In this document: piece by piece, positions 60,698 through 64,000 of the stretch
Layout: each line of letters begins with the position of its first letter
Numbering within the stretch: position 1 is the stretch's first letter
Assembly (NCBI GenBank): GCA_963674625.2
Contig: CAXXXO010000004.1
Location: 930,001 to 994,000 of the forward strand
Length of the DNA stretch: 64,000 nt
DNA from: JALHFZ01 sp963674625
Lineage (GTDB): Bacteria; Synergistota; Synergistia; Synergistales; Aminobacteriaceae
Reading direction: 5' to 3'
Translations under genes and position numbers: made by a program
The notes under the pieces: model-generated
The model's input: the letters and a program-made list of their open reading frames with translations, nothing else
Told to the model about the DNA's origin: nothing
Databases searched by the model: none

Positions 60698-61617
60698 AAA
60701 ACCTTCGGACGGCCTACGGTGAAGCGCTGCTCGCCCTGGCGAAGGAAAATCCCGCTGTGGTGGCCCTCGACGCGGACCTCTGCGGATCCACCCAGTCGGT
60801 TATCATCGAAAAAAATTTCCCGGAAAGATATTTCGAGATGGGCATCGGAGAACAGAATATGATCTCCGTGGCGGCGGGGCTTTCCCTCACGGGAAAAATC
60901 CCCTTCGTCCATTCCTTCTCCGTCTTCGCCACGGGGCGTCCCTTCGACCAGATCCGGCAGAGCGTCTGCCTCCCGGGGCTGAACGTGAAGATCGTGGGAT
61001 CGAGCTGCGGCCTCTCCGATTTCGCCGACGGAGCGACCCACCAGTCCATCGAGGATCTCGCCAGCATGAGGGTTCTTCCCCGAATGACGGTGTTGTGCCC
61101 AGCGGACGCGGCGGAGACGAAATGGGCGACAGGTGCAGCTGCGGCAATCCAGGGACCTGTTTATATCCGGCTCAACCGGAACGATCTGCCGGTCCTCTTC
61201 GACGAGACGACGGCTTTTGAGATCGGAAAGCCCCTGGTGCTCAGGGAGGGAAAAGACGTGGTCCTCATCGCCACGGGGACCATGACCGCCATTGCCCTGG
61301 AAGGGGCGGACCTTCTGGAGAAGAAGGGCATCTCGGCCCGGGTGATCCATCTCGGGACCATAAAACCCCTGGATATGCGGGCCCTTGCCGATGCCGTGAA
61401 AGGGGCCAGGGGGATCGTGACCTGCGAAGAGCACTCCGTCTTCGGCGGGCTCGGCTCCGCAGTGCTGGAAGCTCTTTCCGCCCACCCTCTGCCTCTGCGC
61501 ATGGTGGGCATTCAGGACCGGTACGGCCAGTCGGCAGTTTATTACGAAGAGCTCCTGAAACACTACGGTTTGACGAAGGAAGGAATTGCGGAAGCGGCGG
61601 AGAAATTTTTCCCGTAG
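60691..61617 (+). CDS. Transketolase-like C-terminal subunit
   Basis: Second half of the split enzyme, 308 residues, with the pyrimidine-binding and C-terminal domains: VALDADLCGSTQS, FPERYFEMGIGEQNMISVAAGLSLTGKIPF with the catalytic Glu (GIGEQNM), and GCGLSDFADGATHQSIED-like SSCGLSDFADGATHQSIED. The gene overlaps the N-terminal subunit by seven bases, so the two are coupled. GARGIVTCEEHSVFGGLGSAV near the end is the transketolase C-terminal signature. DXP synthase is a relative but is single-chain. Confidence 0.9.
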   Translation: MLKNLRTAYGEALLALAKENPAVVALDADLCGSTQSVIIEKNFPERYFEMGIGEQNMISVAAGLSLTGKIPFVHSFSVFATGRPFDQIRQSVCLPGLNVKIVGSSCGLSDFADGATHQSIEDLASMRVLPRMTVLCPADAAETKWATGAAAAIQGPVYIRLNRNDLPVLFDETTAFEIGKPLVLREGKDVVLIATGTMTAIALEGADLLEKKGISARVIHLGTIKPLDMRALADAVKGARGIVTCEEHSVFGGLGSAVLEALSAHPLPLRMVGIQDRYGQSAVYYEELLKHYGLTKEGIAEAAEKFFP

Positions 61618-61642
61618 AAAAAACCAGACAGGAGGGGAATTC

Positions 61643-62527
61643 ATGAAAAAAATCGGATTCATCGGACTGGGGATCATGGGGAAGCCCATGGCAAAAAATC
61701 TCCTTGCGGCCGGAAAGGCCCTTGTGGTCTACGACATCGTTCCGGGTGCGATGGAAGAGCTCGCCGCCATGGGGGCGGAAAAGGGATCGAGTCCAAGAGA
61801 CGCGGCGGAGCGAAGCGACATGGTCATTACCATGCTGCCCAATTCGCCCCATGTCCGCGCAGCCGTCTGCGGACCGGAAGGAGTTCTCGAAGGGGTGAAG
61901 CCGGGACAGATCGTGGTGGACATGAGCTCCATCGCGCCCCTGGTCAGTCGGGAGCTCGGGGCCGAACTCGCGAAAAAGGGTGCGGAGATGCTGGATGCTC
62001 CCGTGAGCGGCGGCCAGGAAAAGGCGGAGAAGGGAACCCTCGCCATCATGGTGGGGGGCAGCGAAGGCTCCTACGAGAAAGTGAAGGATATCCTCGCCCT
62101 CATGGGAAAAAGCACCCTGGTGGGCGGCCTCGGAGCGGGACAGACCACGAAGCTCGTCAACCAGAGCATCGTGGCCGTGAACATCGCTGCGGTGGCGGAA
62201 GGGATGGCCTTCGCGAAAAAAGCGGGGGTGGATCCGGAAAAAGTGTTCAACGCCATCCGGGGCGGCCTTGCAGGCAGCCAGTGCATGGAGGACAAGGCCC
62301 CCAGGATGTTCGAGGGCCGCTATGCCCCGGGATTCCGCATCAATCTGCACATCAAGGACTTGAATAACGTACTGGAGACGAGCCATGCTCTCCATACGTC
62401 CATGCCCCTCACTGCGCAGCTCATGGAGATGTTCCAGAACCTCGCGGGAGACGGGCACGAAACCCTGGACCACGGCGCCCTCGGTCTTTTCTACGAGAAG
62501 CTCAACGGTCTGTCGCTGAAAAAATAG
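61643..62527 (+). CDS. Beta-hydroxyacid dehydrogenase (2-hydroxy-3-oxopropionate reductase-like)
   Basis: NAD(P)-dependent reductase of the 3-hydroxyisobutyrate dehydrogenase family, 294 residues. GFIGLGIMGKPMAKNLL at the N-terminus is the dinucleotide site; DAPVSGGQEKAEKGTL is the substrate-binding signature; the catalytic Lys lies in GAGQTTKLVNQ; KDLNNVL is the fourth family block. The closest named type is tartronate semialdehyde reductase (GarR), but family members also act on hydroxyisobutyrate and sulfolactaldehyde-type substrates. The ATG at 61643 follows AGGAGGGG. It sits between the split transketolase and the TTT transporter. Confidence 0.88.
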   Translation: MKKIGFIGLGIMGKPMAKNLLAAGKALVVYDIVPGAMEELAAMGAEKGSSPRDAAERSDMVITMLPNSPHVRAAVCGPEGVLEGVKPGQIVVDMSSIAPLVSRELGAELAKKGAEMLDAPVSGGQEKAEKGTLAIMVGGSEGSYEKVKDILALMGKSTLVGGLGAGQTTKLVNQSIVAVNIAAVAEGMAFAKKAGVDPEKVFNAIRGGLAGSQCMEDKAPRMFEGRYAPGFRINLHIKDLNNVLETSHALHTSMPLTAQLMEMFQNLAGDGHETLDHGALGLFYEKLNGLSLKK

Positions 62528-62686
62528 GAGAACCCCCTGGTCTGTCCCCTTCCGTAAAAAAGAAAGGGTGCGCCCTGAAGGAGGGATGCGGAGAAGATAC
62601 GACGAAGAAAAAAAGGGTAGGCGGAAAAGACGAAAAAGCTTCAGTTCCACAGGAACCTCAACCTTCAAAAACAAGGAGTGGTCGTT

Positions 62687-63742
62687 GTGAAGAAGTTTCT
62701 TTCCATCGCTGCTGTTGCCCTGGTTCTCGCGTGTCTTCTCGCCGGAGCCGCCTGCGCCGCCGACAAGATCTGGCCGAACGGAACTCCCACGGTTATCGTG
62801 GGTTTCGGCGCCGGCGGGGGTACCGATACCTCCGTCCGTCCCGTAGTGGCTCTCATGTCGAAGTACCTGAACGAGACCATCAACGTGGCCAACATGCCCG
62901 GAGCTGCCAGCGCCGTGGCGGCCGAACACGTACTGGGGCTTCCGGCGGACGGCTACACCATGTTCGCCACAGGATCGGGATGCTTCGGCGGCTTCAAAAT
63001 CAAGGATACGTCCAATTCCGGATGGGAAGAGTGGACCTCCTGGCATCCCTTCCAGGGGCCCGCTGCGATCCTCGTGGGCGCCAAGAGCGACATGAAAACC
63101 TTCGATGACGTGGCAAAGGCTCTCAAGGAAGGCAAGATCAACATGGGCATCTCCGGATACGGCAACGGCCCCCACGTCATCATGCAGGCCATCGCCGAAG
63201 TGGCGGGCATCAACGACATCAACTATGTCACCTTCGACAGCGACCGGAACGTGGCCACCGCTGTACTGGCCGGCGAAGTGGAAGTCGGCATCGTCACCTT
63301 CTCCTCGGCCATAGACATGGCCCAGGCGGGAACCATCAGGGCGGTCACCGTCATGATGAAAGAACCCATGAAGATCACCGACACAATCACCATCGACCCC
63401 ATAGTGAAAGTTCTTCCCGGAAGCGACAAGATCCCCGACCTGAGCGAGACCTGGCCGATCTGCATGCGGCGGGATGCCCCCCAGGAGATCAAGGACAAGG
63501 TCACCGAGGCGTTCCTCTGGGCGATCAAACAGCCCGAAATTCTCGAGTACACGAAGAAAAAGGGCCTCAATATCGTCGGGATGACCGGGGAAGAGGCGGA
63601 CCGTTTCCTTTCCCTCCAGATCTCGGGCTATTCCTGGGTTCTCTACAATGCGAAGATGGCCGAGAAATCCCCCGCCGACTTCAATATTCCCAAGCTCGCC
63701 GACTGGAACTGGGAGACGGAAAAGAAGAAGCTGACAAAATAA
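62687..63742 (+). CDS. TTT-family substrate-binding protein (TctC/Bug type)
   Basis: Periplasmic receptor of a tripartite tricarboxylate transporter, 351 residues, with a signal peptide (VKKFLSIAAVALVLACLLAGAACAAD). Features include IVGFGAGGGTDTSVRPVVALMSKYL, the NMPGAASAVAAEHVLGLPADGYTM Bug signature and GYGNGPHVIMQAIAEVAG. I choose the GTG at 62687, eight bases after AAGGAG; an earlier in-frame GTG overlaps that site. Bug proteins bind carboxylates such as tricarboxylates, tartrate or aromatic acids. The next gene, one base later, is the small permease. Confidence 0.9.
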   Translation: MKKFLSIAAVALVLACLLAGAACAADKIWPNGTPTVIVGFGAGGGTDTSVRPVVALMSKYLNETINVANMPGAASAVAAEHVLGLPADGYTMFATGSGCFGGFKIKDTSNSGWEEWTSWHPFQGPAAILVGAKSDMKTFDDVAKALKEGKINMGISGYGNGPHVIMQAIAEVAGINDINYVTFDSDRNVATAVLAGEVEVGIVTFSSAIDMAQAGTIRAVTVMMKEPMKITDTITIDPIVKVLPGSDKIPDLSETWPICMRRDAPQEIKDKVTEAFLWAIKQPEILEYTKKKGLNIVGMTGEEADRFLSLQISGYSWVLYNAKMAEKSPADFNIPKLADWNWETEKKKLTK

Positions 63743-63743
63743 G

Positions 63744-64000
63744 ATGGCGGGAAAAGTGCACAAGGGATCCGGGGCGGACTATATCTCCGCCCTTATCCTC
63801 ATGATCTTCGGCGCGGCCTTTGCCGGAGCCGCCCTGAGGATGAGGGTGTTCAACAATTCCTTTTTGGTCTCCCCTGGTCTTTTCCCTCTCATTCTGGGAG
63901 GGGTGTTCATTCTTCTGGGCTTTCTTCTCTTCCGCTCCGCCGCCCAGCGGGGCGGAAGAGAACAGGCCCTCCATGTCCTCGGGAAGGAAAACCTCAGGTC
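63744..64000 (+). CDS. TTT-family small permease (TctB type), partial
   Basis: Start of a membrane protein cut by the window edge; about 85 residues are visible. It begins MAGKVHKGSGADYISALILMIFGAAFAGAALRM, then VSPGLFPLILGGVFILLGFLLF, giving two helices in the pattern of TctB small permeases (including the PGLFPLILG motif). The ATG lies one base after the receptor gene stop, so it is coupled. The large permease TctA should follow beyond the window. Confidence 0.85.
   Translation, partial: MAGKVHKGSGADYISALILMIFGAAFAGAALRMRVFNNSFLVSPGLFPLILGGVFILLGFLLFRSAAQRGGREQALHVLGKENLR

Noticed and set aside
61265..63763. 832-codon open frame on the minus strand
   Set aside because: Antisense to the transketolase C-subunit, the dehydrogenase and the TTT receptor, whose motifs are secure.
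1..64000. tRNA or rRNA genes, CRISPR arrays, selenocysteine TGA codons and phage genes
   Set aside because: I looked along the intergenic gaps and gene ends by eye and found no cloverleaf, no spaced direct-repeat array, no in-frame TGA inside a conserved family and no phage-type gene. A tool search could still find a small RNA.

Overview
The window comes from the chromosome of a Synergistota bacterium, probably an amino-acid-fermenting anaerobe of the Synergistaceae; I cannot fix the genus. The best single marker is the end of the protein at 23897-25423: a Gly-rich stretch, one Cys, a hydrophobic helix and Arg residues, which is the Synerg-CTERM sorting signal. TRAP and TTT transporters, a two-subunit transketolase, FprA and Hcp fit the same group. 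The replication origin lies here: perfect DnaA boxes sit on both sides of dnaA, followed by dnaN, recF, mnmG and a DciA-like gene (48.5-55.1 kb).

Layout. 1-0.5 kb: end of a KDPG aldolase gene. 0.9-6.9 kb: a cassette with two different opine-dehydrogenase-type enzymes interleaved with the DctQ, DctM and DctP parts of a TRAP transporter, faced by an XRE-cupin regulator. 7.0-8.0 kb: CheW and PilZ proteins. 8.2-18.4 kb: a LacI regulator, then a nucleoside ABC importer, nucleoside hydrolase, M20 amidohydrolase, amidotransferase-like protein and ribokinase, read as uptake and breakdown of nucleosides to ribose 5-phosphate. 18.5-22.3 kb: flavodiiron FprA, a nitrilase and a PLP decarboxylase. 22.4-25.4 kb: an EamA exporter and the beta-helix surface protein.

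25.5-30.4 kb: trpDCFBA behind a classical attenuator whose leader peptide has three consecutive Trp codons. A second complete intrinsic terminator follows, and trpE and trpG are absent. 30.4-34.1 kb: a TauE-type permease, a small Bfd-like protein without cysteines, and copper export (CopA, CopZ). 34.2-38.9 kb: a glutamate-synthase-domain protein behind a Fur-like box, and an Rrf2-ferredoxin-Hcp operon for nitrosative stress. 38.9-48.5 kb: a 570-bp non-coding stretch with a hexanucleotide repeat, a methyltransferase, a cupin, TrkH/TrkA potassium uptake, a class V aminotransferase divergent from a multi-cysteine radical SAM enzyme, an MFS transporter and a DHH phosphoesterase. 55-58 kb: a hybrid histidine kinase. 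58-64 kb: a secreted protein, then a FadR-type regulator, split transketolase, beta-hydroxyacid dehydrogenase and TTT transporter, read as uptake and catabolism of an unidentified organic or sugar acid.

I saw no rRNA, tRNA, CRISPR array, intact insertion sequence or clear pseudogene. The most useful leads are the tandem-terminator trp leader, the opine/TRAP cassette, the Fur-like box before the glutamate-synthase-like gene, the modified nucleoside operon and the aminotransferase/radical SAM pair.
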